DNA of 64,000 nt, taken from contig NZ_JAFCJE010000012.1 in the NCBI RefSeq assembly GCF_018131185.1, forward strand, positions 37,212-101,211, in the 5' to 3' direction. This document shows positions 37,208-46,454 of this stretch, one piece after another (the stretch's first letter is position 1; each line of letters starts with the position of its first letter). Below the pieces are notes generated by a model. It ran no database searches. It worked only from the letters and a program-made list of their open reading frames with translations, and was not told where the DNA came from. The stretch is from Bradyrhizobium diazoefficiens (GTDB lineage Bacteria > Pseudomonadota > Alphaproteobacteria > Rhizobiales > Xanthobacteraceae). The translations under genes and the position numbers were made by a program.

Positions 37208-38182
37208 ATGTTGCGAATTATGCGTCGAGGTGTTTTCGGGCTGGTCATTCTTGCAACGCTATTCAGCGCCACCCCTCCCGCCTCCGCCGCCTATCCCGAC
37301 CGCCCCGTGCACTGGCTGATCGGCTTCTCCGCCGGCGGCCCGGTCGACATCGTCGCGCGGATCATGGCGCAGTGGCTGTCGGACCGCCTCGGCCAGCAAG
37401 TCATCGTCGAGAACCGCACCGGCTCGGGCGGCAACATCGCCGCCGCCGCCGCGATCAACTCGCCGCCGGACGGCTACACGCTGCTGTTCGTCGCGCCCAA
37501 CAATGCGATCTCGACCTCGCTCTACAAGAAGCTGCCGTTCGACTTTTTGCGCGACACGGTTCCGGTGGCCAGCATCATGCAGCTCACCAACATGCTGGTC
37601 GTCTCCAACGCGTTCCCGGCGAAGACGGTCCAGGAGTTCGTCGACTATTGCAAGGCCAATCCCGGCAAGATCTCCTTTGCCTCGTCCGGCAACGGCACCT
37701 CGGTGCACATGTCGGCGGAGCTGTTCAAGGTGCTGACGAAGTGCGACATGGTGCACGTGCCCTATCGGGGATCTGCGATCGCCTTCCCCGACATCATCTC
37801 CAACAAGGTGCAACTGATCTTCGACAATCTGCCCTCCGCGCTCGAGCAGGTGAAGGGCGGCAATGTCCGCGCGCTGGGCGTGACCTCGCCGCAGCGCTGG
37901 CCGAGCGTGCCCGACGTGCCCGCGATCGCCGAGACCGTGCCCGGCTTCGAATCGGTCGGCTTCTACGGCATCTCCGCGCCGAAGGGCACGCCGCCCGAGG
38001 TGATCGAGACGCTCAACAAAGCCGTCGGCGAAGCACTGAAGGACCCGAAGCTGGTGGCAAAGCTCACCGAAGTCGGCGGCCTCCCCAAGGCGATGACGCC
38101 GGCCGAGTTCGGCAAGCTGGTCGCAGGCGAGACGGAGAAGTGGAAGAAGGTGGTGGAGTTCGCGGGGGTCTCGGTGGACTAG
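37208..38182 (+). CDS. Bug-family tripartite tricarboxylate transporter substrate-binding protein
   Basis: A 324-residue exported protein. The ATG at 37208 with GGGAGGCG upstream opens a signal peptide (RRGVFGLVILATLFSATPPASA). Bug signatures are clear: YPDRPVHWLIGFSAGGPVD, NRTGSGGNIAAAA, GYTLLFV and GISAPKGTPPEV. These proteins bind carboxylates. No tctAB membrane genes are adjacent, as is common for this large family. Confidence 0.92.
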   Translation: MLRIMRRGVFGLVILATLFSATPPASAAYPDRPVHWLIGFSAGGPVDIVARIMAQWLSDRLGQQVIVENRTGSGGNIAAAAAINSPPDGYTLLFVAPNNAISTSLYKKLPFDFLRDTVPVASIMQLTNMLVVSNAFPAKTVQEFVDYCKANPGKISFASSGNGTSVHMSAELFKVLTKCDMVHVPYRGSAIAFPDIISNKVQLIFDNLPSALEQVKGGNVRALGVTSPQRWPSVPDVPAIAETVPGFESVGFYGISAPKGTPPEVIETLNKAVGEALKDPKLVAKLTEVGGLPKAMTPAEFGKLVAGETEKWKKVVEFAGVSVD

Positions 38183-38525
38183 CGAGGGGCTCTGCAGCGA
38201 GCCTGCGACACGTCGACAACGCATCGGAGGGGCCCGGAAGGCCCTTCTCTCGTAAAAAGTCGCAAAACAACCCCATGCACAGTAGACGGAGCCAATGATT
38301 TCAAGGAGTTAGCGGACAGGGAAAAGCCCCGTTCGCGAGGCGGTTTGCGTCGTCGGGCAAAACAGGGGTATACAGCTATCATCGCCGATTTCGGTTATTT
38401 GAAAATGACCGGCGGTGCCGCCCCAGCGTTCCCGTCCGCCGGAGCCGGCATTGCACCCCCGCCGCCGTCCCTGTAAACGAACCGCGCACCGTTGCCGGCC
38501 GCACATCTGCGACCGCCTCGCGGCG
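38183..38525. other. Intergenic stretch upstream of the tRNA gene
   Basis: 343 bp with no recognised gene. A short G+C-rich hairpin (GGGGCCCGGAAGGCCC, near 38229-38245) may terminate the Bug-family gene. The tRNA promoter should lie near its right end. Confidence 0.45.
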
Positions 38526-38601
38526 GGGCCTGTAGCTCAATGGTTAGAGCCGGCCGCTCATAACGGTCTGGTTGCAGGTTCGAGTCCTGCCGGGCCCACC
38601 A
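38526..38601 (+). tRNA. tRNA with CAU anticodon, probably tRNA-Ile2 (lysidine type)
   Basis: A full 76-base cloverleaf with encoded CCA: acceptor stem GGGCCTG/CGGGCCC (one G-U pair), D arm GCTC/GAGC, anticodon stem GGCCG/CGGTC with loop CTCATAA (anticodon CAT), T arm GCAGG/CCTGC with loop TTCGAGT. The D loop GGTTAGAGC and variable part TGGTT resemble E. coli ileX, so I call it tRNA-Ile2, read as AUA after lysidine modification. Elongator Met is the alternative. A lower-GC segment begins just after it. Confidence 0.9.
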
Positions 38602-38757
38602 GCCACCGGGCTACGCGTGGCAGCAATGCACAAGGCCGAAGGACGAAGCCGTCCGGCGCAGCGGAAGCGAAGACCGACTCGACGATCGCATTCTCGAAGG
38701 TGCGCCGCTTCAGTTCGAGAAGTTTTGTGGACTGTCACCCCGACCGGATAACCGCAA

Positions 38758-39960
38758 TTGGGATTAAAGCACGTGCCGGCTTGTACAAACGTAGAAACAT
38801 GGCGTGCCAGCACTCCGGCTGAGGTGGCCGAATTCCTGGAAGCAAGCAAAGCGCCCGACAAACGTACGAGAGAAATACTAGCTGTCCGCGCAAAATTGAA
38901 GCCGGTCGATGTTTACGCTTATCTGAGAGCCCGTTTTGGGAAGCCGAACGGCTTTCAGAACTTGCTGCGCAAAGACGATAGCGACAATGTTGTTCACTGG
39001 GATTTCCAGCTCAAGGCCGGCAACGAAGACGTATACATCTGCGGACACCTTCGGGAAGTTCACTTAATTGTCTCTGAGAAATTATCGGATGAGGAATGGA
39101 AAGGGCTCATCAACGCAATCAAATCGGATTTCCGGCGGGTCGCCAAAGAAAAGTCTGCAATCCTAAAGGGCCTAGAGAAATACATCCTTTTTCAGAATAA
39201 ATACGCCGCGATAGCGAACCTTTGCGCTGACCTGCATGCGGACATCGTAGACTGTCCGGCTCCTGTTGAGACTATCTATCCAGACGATTCAAAAGAAAGC
39301 CTGGACGCATCTCGGAAGTCATTTGATGAGCAATCTCAACGGATCGAGAAGCTTTTTGGCGACTGCCTGAAGCTACGGCTATTGATGCCCGTCATGGCGG
39401 AAGCCTACATCAATATGCTCATTCTCACGTTCTGCAGGAGCGCCATTAGTAGCGACGAACGCGCATACAACGCTTTTCTGAGAACCACTATTCCAGAGCG
39501 CCTGCAACTACTCAGCGTAAACTGCGATGGATTCGCCAGGACTGTCGATAAGAGCGTTCCCGGTTATGCGGAGTTCATGACGATCATCAATCGTCGGAAT
39601 TTTGCATTGCACGGCAATGTTGATCCCATCCGAGAACCCATCGAGATCGTCTACTTCGAGGAGCGGCGGCCACTGTTTGTACAATCTGGCAATAGTGTCG
39701 AGCTGCTGTTTGACTATATGGAGTCTCAAGCCGATCCGACCACTCTCTTAGCAGAATACGAGCAACTGCACGGCTTCCTAGTAGCGATAACTGATTGTCT
39801 TGTCCCGCGCAGCAAGCGCTTTTTCGAGCAAGTGATCAGCGATGCTTATCCTGGGTTTCGCGTCGATTTACGGCGCCCTACCCGGCTATTTCCCGATCAT
39901 TACGTTTGGAGCGGTTTTCCCGGGACACGCTACGATGATCAGCTTGATGTCAAATGGTGA
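38758..39960 (+). CDS. Unknown protein with HEPN-like R-x4-H motif
   Basis: About 400 residues, soluble, of no family I recognise. The start is unclear: TTG at 38758 or GTG at 38773. Around residue 280 the stretch IINRRNFALHGN contains R-N-x3-H, the hallmark of HEPN domains, preceded by a helical segment (VMAEAYINMLILTFC) as in many HEPN proteins. HEPN domains are often RNases of toxin-antitoxin or phage-defence systems. G+C is lower than in the flanks. The toxin or defence role is inference from motif, composition and the tRNA-linked position. Confidence 0.7.
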   Translation: MGLKHVPACTNVETWRASTPAEVAEFLEASKAPDKRTREILAVRAKLKPVDVYAYLRARFGKPNGFQNLLRKDDSDNVVHWDFQLKAGNEDVYICGHLREVHLIVSEKLSDEEWKGLINAIKSDFRRVAKEKSAILKGLEKYILFQNKYAAIANLCADLHADIVDCPAPVETIYPDDSKESLDASRKSFDEQSQRIEKLFGDCLKLRLLMPVMAEAYINMLILTFCRSAISSDERAYNAFLRTTIPERLQLLSVNCDGFARTVDKSVPGYAEFMTIINRRNFALHGNVDPIREPIEIVYFEERRPLFVQSGNSVELLFDYMESQADPTTLLAEYEQLHGFLVAITDCLVPRSKRFFEQVISDAYPGFRVDLRRPTRLFPDHYVWSGFPGTRYDDQLDVKW

Positions 39961-40053
39961 TCCCATGCAGCCAAACGTGAGTTGCTGACATGCACACAGC
40001 GGACGTGTATCTTAACACGACGCTCGCACGAGGGGTAGAGCAACCCGCAAGCC

Positions 40054-41061
40054 ATGACCGACAGCGAAGATAACGGTGCAAGTGACGATGTCCCGGGCGT
40101 GCCAAAGCGCTCGCTTTCCACCTATGCTCGGCTATGGCAGCTTGAGACATGGCTGCGCAGGATGGTCTATGTCGAATTGCGCGCTCTGCGAGGAGATGAC
40201 TGGAACGCGGACATACGCAAACTCGGGAATTCGTTTCAATCGGACAAACGCCTGATCCACATGCCGACGGCAGAGATGGATGCGCTCAGCTATGCACCAC
40301 TCTCGACCTTGAAGAAGGCCATTGACGATAATTGGTCACTATTTTCGCTTTACCTTCCACCGCAAAATATCTGGCAAGCGAAGCTGGAGGAAATATCGCA
40401 AATCCGGCACCGTGTAGCCCATTTTCGAGTGGGCCACGAGGACGACCTACAGCGCGTCATCCAGTTCCTGCGCGATCTCGACAAGGGCTTTTGGCGTTTT
40501 TGTACAAGCTATAATGATGAAGACACCCCGCTGCCACCGGCAGATGACCCGGTGATCGCTCATTTTCTTGATCTCGACCCTTTCCCCTGGACGGAGGTAA
40601 GTGCCAAACATTGGGCACGAGTTGGCATCGCTGATCCTGAGCTCGTCGTTGCAGTGTCAATCGAAATATCGAGGCGTGGCTGGATTCAGCGGGAAAGTCC
40701 GGTGGATGGTAAGCCGGGGTACTTTTACGATGTGCGCTTCCATGCACGTGACCGGCGATGTTTTGACTACGAAGGCTTTCTTAAAAGTACTCGCGCACTG
40801 CATCGTCACTGCGCACATATTTGCCTGAGCGGTCTGGACAATCATATCCGGCTAACGATCCCCGCGGTGCTCGGGAGCCAGCGAGTTATCCCTATAGTGC
40901 AGCATTGTCTGGATGTCGCCAGAAACGAGGCTACACGCTCCCATTTGCAGCAGGGGAAGGCCCAGCGCATTGCTAACGATTGGCCGGAATATGTTCTTGG
41001 CCCGGATGACCCGCTCGAGTTCCTCACCCCAGGGATGCCATGTTCATTCTTCGGAGCGTGA
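40054..41061 (+). CDS. Unknown protein with Swt1-type HEPN-like domain
   Basis: A 335-residue soluble protein. The N-terminal 150 residues are helical (WQLETWLRRMVYVELRALRG) and end with LEEISQIRHRVAHFR, which carries R-x4-H like the HEPN domain of Swt1-type proteins. The C-terminal half is unrecognised, with several histidines and cysteines (STRALHRHCAHICLSGLDNH). It lies 93 bp after the other HEPN-like gene on the same strand, so the two may act together. Composition is lower in G+C than in the chromosome. Confidence 0.72.
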   Translation: MTDSEDNGASDDVPGVPKRSLSTYARLWQLETWLRRMVYVELRALRGDDWNADIRKLGNSFQSDKRLIHMPTAEMDALSYAPLSTLKKAIDDNWSLFSLYLPPQNIWQAKLEEISQIRHRVAHFRVGHEDDLQRVIQFLRDLDKGFWRFCTSYNDEDTPLPPADDPVIAHFLDLDPFPWTEVSAKHWARVGIADPELVVAVSIEISRRGWIQRESPVDGKPGYFYDVRFHARDRRCFDYEGFLKSTRALHRHCAHICLSGLDNHIRLTIPAVLGSQRVIPIVQHCLDVARNEATRSHLQQGKAQRIANDWPEYVLGPDDPLEFLTPGMPCSFFGA

Positions 41062-41150
41062 TGGGCTTTGCCCACCAAATATCGCTCGACCAGCGCCGCT
41101 CCATATCGCGCAGCCGCCTAGATTTGCTCCAATGCCATGGCGCCGCCTCC

Positions 41151-41283
41151 CGCTATGGCCGTCATCGAAGGGTGTAGGTTTCGGTCAGGACGACGGTGTC
41201 GGTGTCCGCGTCCAGTTCACCATGAGCGACTGATCGTTGCGCGCTTCAAAGCCCGCCGACGAGACTTTCCACCACGGCAACCT
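41151..41283 (-). pseudogene. Decayed fragment of the DUF3833-like gene (copy A)
   Basis: About 130 bp closely match 44008-44140 of the intact gene at 43736-44212, including TCATCGAAGGxTGTAGGTTTCGG and the following stretch. An extra G in that stretch shifts the frame and both ends are missing. The rest of the 429-bp gap 41062-41490 shows no gene. Confidence 0.8.
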
Positions 41284-41490
41284 CCAGCGGGAGAGCATCC
41301 GAACGTTCGGATGATGTCTCAGCGCGAGCAACAACAACGATAAAGCAAGTGATGGGACGTACGCATCGCGATTTGAAAGTTAGTGAGCGTTCCAAGCCTG
41401 TGGTAGACCATCGGGTACCCGCACCCTTGACTTCGCACCCCTTCCAGAACAAAAAAAGAACGCCCGAATCCCTCCCCCGACAAGGTCCAC

Positions 41491-43650
41491 TTGGCCAAGC
41501 CACCGATCCTGCCCGCCTACTACTATCTCGATCATTTCGTCGAGATGCTGGCGTTCGTTCAGAAGACCTATGGCTCGATCCTCTCCGGGGAACATCGCGC
41601 GTTCATTGCGCGCTTCGAGGGCATGTCGCGGGATGCGCGATGCCTGCTGATCCGGATGGTCAATCGGCGCGGTGCGATCTTCAACCGATCCTTGTTCAGC
41701 TATCCCGAGATTGCCGACGTCGGACGCGCGGCGGCCGAACTGATGGCGGCCGGTCACGCCCGCGCGCTCGGCGAATGCGACTACGCCGCTTTCGTGGCAT
41801 GCCTTCCAAGGGACATCCTGGTGACGGGTGCACAGGCGGCCGGACGGGGCGATGTCCGGAAATCCTGGTCGAAGCCGAAGTTCGTCGATTATTATCTCGG
41901 GCACATTCCTTTCGCCGTCGCCGCGCAGCACTGCGGCGCGCACAAGTTCATCGCGCTCGACGGCACGAGACCGATCGAATTCCTCCTCTATCTCTATTTC
42001 GGCAAGACCCAGGTTGACCTGAAGAGTTTTGCGTTGCGCGATTTGGGCGTTCTGCGCACCAACCAGGAGACGTCCTTCAGCGCGCGGTTCTCCGACGGAG
42101 ATGAAGCCGTGGCTTCATTCCACTACAGCCAGATCCTCGACCGCCTCGACGTCAAATCGGACGCCGTTTGCAGACAGGCTGCCGTCGACATCCTCGCTGG
42201 CCCCGCCTGCGGCACCGAATACGCCGAGGAACTGCGCAGCCGGGCGGCGCACCAGGCGGGATTGTTCTTCGAAAAGGCCGGCGATCACGATTTCGCCCGG
42301 CAGCTCTATCGCGCCGGCGCATCGGCCGACTGCAATGAACGCCTGGTGCGTCTGCTCTACAACGATGGCGATCGCCCCGGAGCCGAGGCGTTGCTACAAC
42401 GGATGATCGACCAGCCGTCGAGCGATGGCGAGCATCTCTTCGCGACCGATTTCTACGCACGAAAATTCGGCGGGCGACGGACGGGTCTCTACACCGAGCT
42501 CTTGCGGTCCGGGCGGACGATCACGGTGGACGACACGCACCGCGGCAATCCCGAGGCGGGCGTGGCGGGCGTGCTGCGGCGCGACGGCGCGACGGTCTTT
42601 CATACGGAGAATATGCTGTGGCACACCCTGTTCGGCCTGCTGTTCTGGGATGAGCTGTTCGAGAGCACGCAACTGCCGAGCGGCTTCGATTGGGTACCGC
42701 ATTGCCTGAGGGATCGCAGCTTCAGCCGGTTGTTTGCGGCCTCGATCGCGGAAAAATTTGGCGCGATCGAAGCCGGGACGGCGCTGCCCATGATCCTGCG
42801 GACCGTTGCGGCCCGGTGGGGACGCCCCAATGGCATCTTCGCCTGGGACCATTTTCAGATCGAGGCCTTGCGCGCATTGCTGCAGGGCGTAAATCCCTCA
42901 GGCCTCTCGCGGATCGTTCGCGCCATGTGCGAGGATTTCCGCGGCATGCGCGACGGCTTTCCCGACCTGATGGTCGTCCGCGACGGACGCGTCTCGTTCA
43001 TGGAGATCAAAGCTGCAGGCGACGTCATTCGACGCAATCAATTGACCCGCCTTCATCAGCTCGGCGCTGCCGGCATCACGGCCGAGATCGGCCGTGTCGA
43101 CTATCGCTTCGATCCGGACCAGGACTATGTCGTCGTGGATATCGAGACGACCGGCGCGTTCTCGAACGGTGACCGCATCACCGAAATCGGCGCGGTCAAG
43201 GTCCGCAATCATCAGGTGGTCGACGAGTGGCATAGCCTGATCAATCCACAACGTCCCATCCCCTGGAAGATTACCCAGCTGACAGGGATCACGAACGAGA
43301 TGGTGCGGGACGCCCCGGTGTTTGCCGAAGTGAGCGAGAGCTTCCTCGATTTCATGGCCGACGGCATCTTCGTCGCCCATAACGTCAACTTCGATTATGG
43401 CTTCATCGCCTACGAGTACCAGCGGCTGGAGCGTCGCTTCCGGTTTCCGAAGCTTTGTACGTGCGCCGGGATGCGCCGCCGCTATCCTGGACACGAATCC
43501 TACGGTTTAGGAAAGCTGTGCGATATCTATGGAATTGCGCTGCCCAATCATCATCGCGCGCTGTGCGACGCGCGGGCCTCTGCACATCTGCTGAACCTCA
43601 TCAATCAAAAGCGTGATGAGGACATGACCGCGGATGTCAAGGCCGCCTAG
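41491..43650 (+). CDS. FAN1-like VRR-NUC nuclease fused to a DEDDh 3'-5' exonuclease
   Basis: A 719-residue protein. Residues 1-90 (YYYLDHFVEMLAFVQKTY, then RMVNRRGAIFNRSLFSYPEI) resemble the N-terminal region of bacterial FAN1. A helical, TPR-like middle follows (about 230-330). The VRR-NUC domain (about 390-540) has the PD-(D/E)xK set PDL (Asp 492) and MEIK (Glu 505, Lys 507). Residues about 545-705 are a DnaQ-like exonuclease with D550-x-E552 (VDIETTG), HNVNFD (Asp 635) and H688-x4-D693. FAN1 acts on flaps and cross-linked DNA; the fused exonuclease would extend resection. Start is TTG at 41491 with AAGG upstream; ATG at 41545 is possible. Confidence 0.88.
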   Translation: MAKPPILPAYYYLDHFVEMLAFVQKTYGSILSGEHRAFIARFEGMSRDARCLLIRMVNRRGAIFNRSLFSYPEIADVGRAAAELMAAGHARALGECDYAAFVACLPRDILVTGAQAAGRGDVRKSWSKPKFVDYYLGHIPFAVAAQHCGAHKFIALDGTRPIEFLLYLYFGKTQVDLKSFALRDLGVLRTNQETSFSARFSDGDEAVASFHYSQILDRLDVKSDAVCRQAAVDILAGPACGTEYAEELRSRAAHQAGLFFEKAGDHDFARQLYRAGASADCNERLVRLLYNDGDRPGAEALLQRMIDQPSSDGEHLFATDFYARKFGGRRTGLYTELLRSGRTITVDDTHRGNPEAGVAGVLRRDGATVFHTENMLWHTLFGLLFWDELFESTQLPSGFDWVPHCLRDRSFSRLFAASIAEKFGAIEAGTALPMILRTVAARWGRPNGIFAWDHFQIEALRALLQGVNPSGLSRIVRAMCEDFRGMRDGFPDLMVVRDGRVSFMEIKAAGDVIRRNQLTRLHQLGAAGITAEIGRVDYRFDPDQDYVVVDIETTGAFSNGDRITEIGAVKVRNHQVVDEWHSLINPQRPIPWKITQLTGITNEMVRDAPVFAEVSESFLDFMADGIFVAHNVNFDYGFIAYEYQRLERRFRFPKLCTCAGMRRRYPGHESYGLGKLCDIYGIALPNHHRALCDARASAHLLNLINQKRDEDMTADVKAA

Positions 43651-43735
43651 CGGGGCAAGCCGGCGTTTTGATCCGTGAAGGAAGGCTATTTCCTATCCCT
43701 CAGACACAGCACGAAGCGCCGGCCGAAGTGAGAGC

Positions 43736-44212
43736 TCAAATCCTCCGATAAGTCACATGCGCCGTCGCAAACGGGATCCCCGCACGCCCGGCGCTGCCGC
43801 GAACGATGCAGGCGCGATCGTCGATCGCATAGAACCAATCATCGAAGTTCAGCTTGAGCGACTTGCCGTCGCCCTGGGGCGTGTCGCGCGTGTACTTCCA
43901 ATGAAACGCACAACCCGCCTGCTCGCCGGTGGCATCGCCTTCCAGGCGATTCTCGTGGCCGGTGTACTGGCCTTCGCCCAGCTTGTGAATCGTCCAGCGC
44001 AGCGTGTCGCTATGACCGTCATCGAAGGTGTAGGTTTCGGTCAGCACGACAGTGTCGGTGTCCGCCTCCAATTCGCCATGAGCCGTGATCGACGCGCGCT
44101 TCAGAAGCCCGCCGACGAGGCTTTCGACGACTGCCCATCCTTCCAGGCGGCCGACGAAGAACTGCTCCGGGAGAAACCTGGGCGTGGTGCCGGCGAACGC
44201 ATCTATGGCCAT
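43736..44212 (-). CDS. DUF3833-like protein, the intact copy of a repeated gene
   Basis: A 158-residue soluble protein. Motifs (FFVGRLEGWAVVESLVGG, TETYTFDDGHSDTLRWTIH, GCAFHWKYTRD and LKLNFDDWFYAIDD) match what I recall of DUF3833, a lipocalin-like family of unknown function; no lipoprotein signal is present here. The ATG at 44212 has AAGGAA at proper spacing. Three decayed copies lie at 41151, 46455 and 59841, so this gene belongs to a repeatedly copied unit. Confidence 0.8.
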   Translation of the reverse strand: MAIDAFAGTTPRFLPEQFFVGRLEGWAVVESLVGGLLKRASITAHGELEADTDTVVLTETYTFDDGHSDTLRWTIHKLGEGQYTGHENRLEGDATGEQAGCAFHWKYTRDTPQGDGKSLKLNFDDWFYAIDDRACIVRGSAGRAGIPFATAHVTYRRI

Positions 44213-44327
44213 GGCTTTTCCTTTCGAAACCGACGACGACATAAGCCGCCTCCCGGCACCTGGTTCCTCGGGAGGAAACCTGTCGGCTGTTGCGACAGCA
44301 GGCCGGGGTCCGAGATTGCGCATCAGT

Positions 44328-45266
44328 TCAGGCCCCATCGCCCCCCGATTTGACACAATCGATCATGAGCCGGCGCAGCCAGACCGCGCCAGGATCGTCG
44401 TGACTTCGTTCGTGCCAGAGCAAGCGATAGCCGTAGGGCGTCACCTGCGCCGGCGGCTTCAGCATCACGAGGCCGAGCCGCGGCGCAAGCTGCCGGGCCG
44501 CCCGCGAGGGCATGGTCACCAGGTAATCCGACGCTGCCGTGATCACCGCGGCCGTTGCGAAATATGGAACACGCAGCGCGACGTGCCGCTTGTAGCCGCG
44601 CGCGGCCAATGCGGTATCGATCGGCCCGCCCTGCCCGCCGAAAATGCTGACCACGATGTGCGGCCAGGCCGTGAATAGCTTGATCGGCAGCACGTCCTTC
44701 GCCCCGCGCATCTCCTTGAGCAAAGGATGCCCTTGCCGGATCAGCGTCACGAAACTTTCGCGGAACAACTCGCGCGCCCGAAACGAGCCGGATACCGGAT
44801 TATCGGCATACAGCACGAAATCGACCTGACCGTCTGCGAGCATACGGAATACATCACGCGAGAAGCTGACGACCTCGATCGCCGCACCGGGGGCCTCGCG
44901 CGCAAAGCGGGCGGCGACATTGGGGAGGATCGCGAGCGCTCCATAATCGGTCGTCGCGATGCGGAAGATGCGGTCGGTGGCGGAAGGATCGAATTTCGGC
45001 TTGTGGAGAAATGTCTCGACACTGCCGAGCAGATTCGCCAGTGGCTCGCGCATGGCCTCGGCGCGGAGCGTCGGCATCATGCCGCTTGCCGCCTTCACCA
45101 TCAGTCGGTCCCCGAACAGGCGCCGCAGCTTTGCCAGCGCACGGCTGATCGCCGGTTGACTGCTGCCGAGACGCTCAGCGGCGCGCGTGACGCTGCCGGT
45201 CTCGAGCAGCGCATGCAACACCACCAGGAGATTGAGGTCGACTCTCGCTAAATCCATCGAACGCAT
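44328..45266 (-). CDS. LysR-family transcriptional regulator
   Basis: A 312-residue regulator with an N-terminal LysR helix-turn-helix (ETGSVTRAAERLGSSQPAIS) and a C-terminal effector-binding domain. The ATG at 45266 was chosen; ATG at 45257 is close. It is divergent from the metallo-hydrolase gene over 84 bp, with an inverted repeat at 45271-45291, so it most likely activates that gene. Confidence 0.92.
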   Translation of the reverse strand: MRSMDLARVDLNLLVVLHALLETGSVTRAAERLGSSQPAISRALAKLRRLFGDRLMVKAASGMMPTLRAEAMREPLANLLGSVETFLHKPKFDPSATDRIFRIATTDYGALAILPNVAARFAREAPGAAIEVVSFSRDVFRMLADGQVDFVLYADNPVSGSFRARELFRESFVTLIRQGHPLLKEMRGAKDVLPIKLFTAWPHIVVSIFGGQGGPIDTALAARGYKRHVALRVPYFATAAVITAASDYLVTMPSRAARQLAPRLGLVMLKPPAQVTPYGYRLLWHERSHDDPGAVWLRRLMIDCVKSGGDGA

Positions 45267-45270
45267 AACG

Positions 45271-45291
45271 CAAATTCTATCATGATATTTG
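45271..45291. promoter_or_regulatory. LysR-type operator
   Basis: Arms CAAAT and ATTTG, 11 bases apart, enclose the perfect palindrome TATCATGATA (45278-45287). It lies five bases from the LysR start in the gap to the divergent hydrolase gene. This matches the T-N11-A layout of LysR sites. Confidence 0.65.
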
Positions 45292-45350
45292 TGGATGACG
45301 CCAGATCGACGTACACGGCCTTCCATCGCCGCTATGCCGGAGAGGCCGTC

Positions 45351-46337
45351 ATGCCATCAGATCTCAACTTCAGTCGTCGCCTCCTGCTTGCTGGCAGCAC
45401 GGCCGGAGCGATGACGCCGCTGCTGGGCATGCCGGCAGCGATCGCGCAAACGCTGTCTGCCAAGGCAAATTCCGGCCACTACAGTTTTCGGATTGGCGAT
45501 ATCAAGGCAACCGTCGTCAGCGACGGCACGCTGAGCGGCAATCCGCGCATCTACGCCTCTACCGCGCAGGCGGATGAACTCGGCAGGACGTTGAGCGATG
45601 CGTTCCTGCCGATCGACACCTTCAGGCTCAATCTGAACACGCTTCTGCTGGAAAACGGTGACAGGAGAATCCTGATCGAAGCGGGTGCAGCGCAAACACT
45701 CGGCCCCGATGGCGGACATCTGTTCCGCAATCTTGCGGCGATCGGCGTGCAGCCTGAACACGTCGACGCCATCGTGATCACGCATACCCATCCCGATCAC
45801 GTAGGCAATCTCAGCCGCTCGGACGGATCGAGCGCTTTTCCGAAGGCGGCAGTCTATATTCCCGAAGAAGATTTTGCGTTCTTTATCCGTAATGAGCCGG
45901 ACCTGTCGCGGCTGCCCATGCCGGAAGACTTCCGGCGTGCCTTCATCGCCAATATCAAGCGCAGCGTGGCGCCGATCGCCAAGTCTGCCGTGCTGTACCG
46001 GCCGGGCAGCGAAATGTTGCCCGGCATAACGACGATCGCCGCCGGCGGCCACACGCCGGGCATGTCGGCGATCCTGGTGCATTCTGGCACGCAGCAATTG
46101 CTAATCACGTCCGATGCCGCCTATAGCCCCCTGCTCAACATCGACAATGCCTGGCGGCCCGGCCCCGATCTCGATCCTGACTCGGCCTTGCAGTCGCGCA
46201 GGCGCTTGTTCGACCGCGCCGCGACGGAGCGCATCCCGGTGCTTGGGTTTCATTTTCCGTTTCCGGGCCTCGGCAACATCAGGAAAACGGACGGCGGCTA
46301 TCGCTGGGTGACGGCGAACTGGCGGTTCGACGACTGA
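45351..46337 (+). CDS. Exported MBL-fold metallo-hydrolase
   Basis: A 328-residue metallo-beta-lactamase-fold hydrolase. The ATG at 45351 (GGAGAGG upstream) opens a signal with twin-arginine character (NFSRRLLLAGSTAGAMTPLLG). The metal motif is THTHPDHVGN; further ligands lie in GGHTPGMS and a late HF segment. Substrates in this branch include lactones and esters. It is paired with the divergent LysR regulator. Confidence 0.88.
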   Translation: MPSDLNFSRRLLLAGSTAGAMTPLLGMPAAIAQTLSAKANSGHYSFRIGDIKATVVSDGTLSGNPRIYASTAQADELGRTLSDAFLPIDTFRLNLNTLLLENGDRRILIEAGAAQTLGPDGGHLFRNLAAIGVQPEHVDAIVITHTHPDHVGNLSRSDGSSAFPKAAVYIPEEDFAFFIRNEPDLSRLPMPEDFRRAFIANIKRSVAPIAKSAVLYRPGSEMLPGITTIAAGGHTPGMSAILVHSGTQQLLITSDAAYSPLLNIDNAWRPGPDLDPDSALQSRRRLFDRAATERIPVLGFHFPFPGLGNIRKTDGGYRWVTANWRFDD

Positions 46338-46454
46338 ATCGAAGCAAACCGGCTTGCTTTAGAATCGATTCCCGCGTTGGCGCTACGATGCAGAAGACCC
46401 AGGCGCGATGACGCATCCCTGGTCACGCTTGAGCTCGTGCCCCGCCCAAACCTT

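Larger units (their letters stand above)
38526..41077. mobile_element. Candidate small genomic island inserted at the tRNA gene
   Basis: Directly after the tRNA come two plus-strand genes with clearly lower G+C and less biased codon use than the surroundings, both of unknown function. The 8-mer GCCCACCA, the tRNA 3' end (38594-38601), recurs at 41070-41077 just after the last gene's stop. Past that point chromosome-like, G+C-rich sequence resumes. No integrase is present. Eight bases could match by chance, so the boundaries are tentative. Confidence 0.4.

Noticed and set aside
38526..38601. Calling the tRNA elongator methionine
   Set aside because: The CAU anticodon alone would allow it, but the D loop, variable loop and T arm resemble tRNA-Ile2; kept as the alternative.
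44085..44678. 197-codon plus-strand frame
   Set aside because: It spans the start of the DUF3833-like gene and the end of the LysR gene on the other strand, so it is a shadow.
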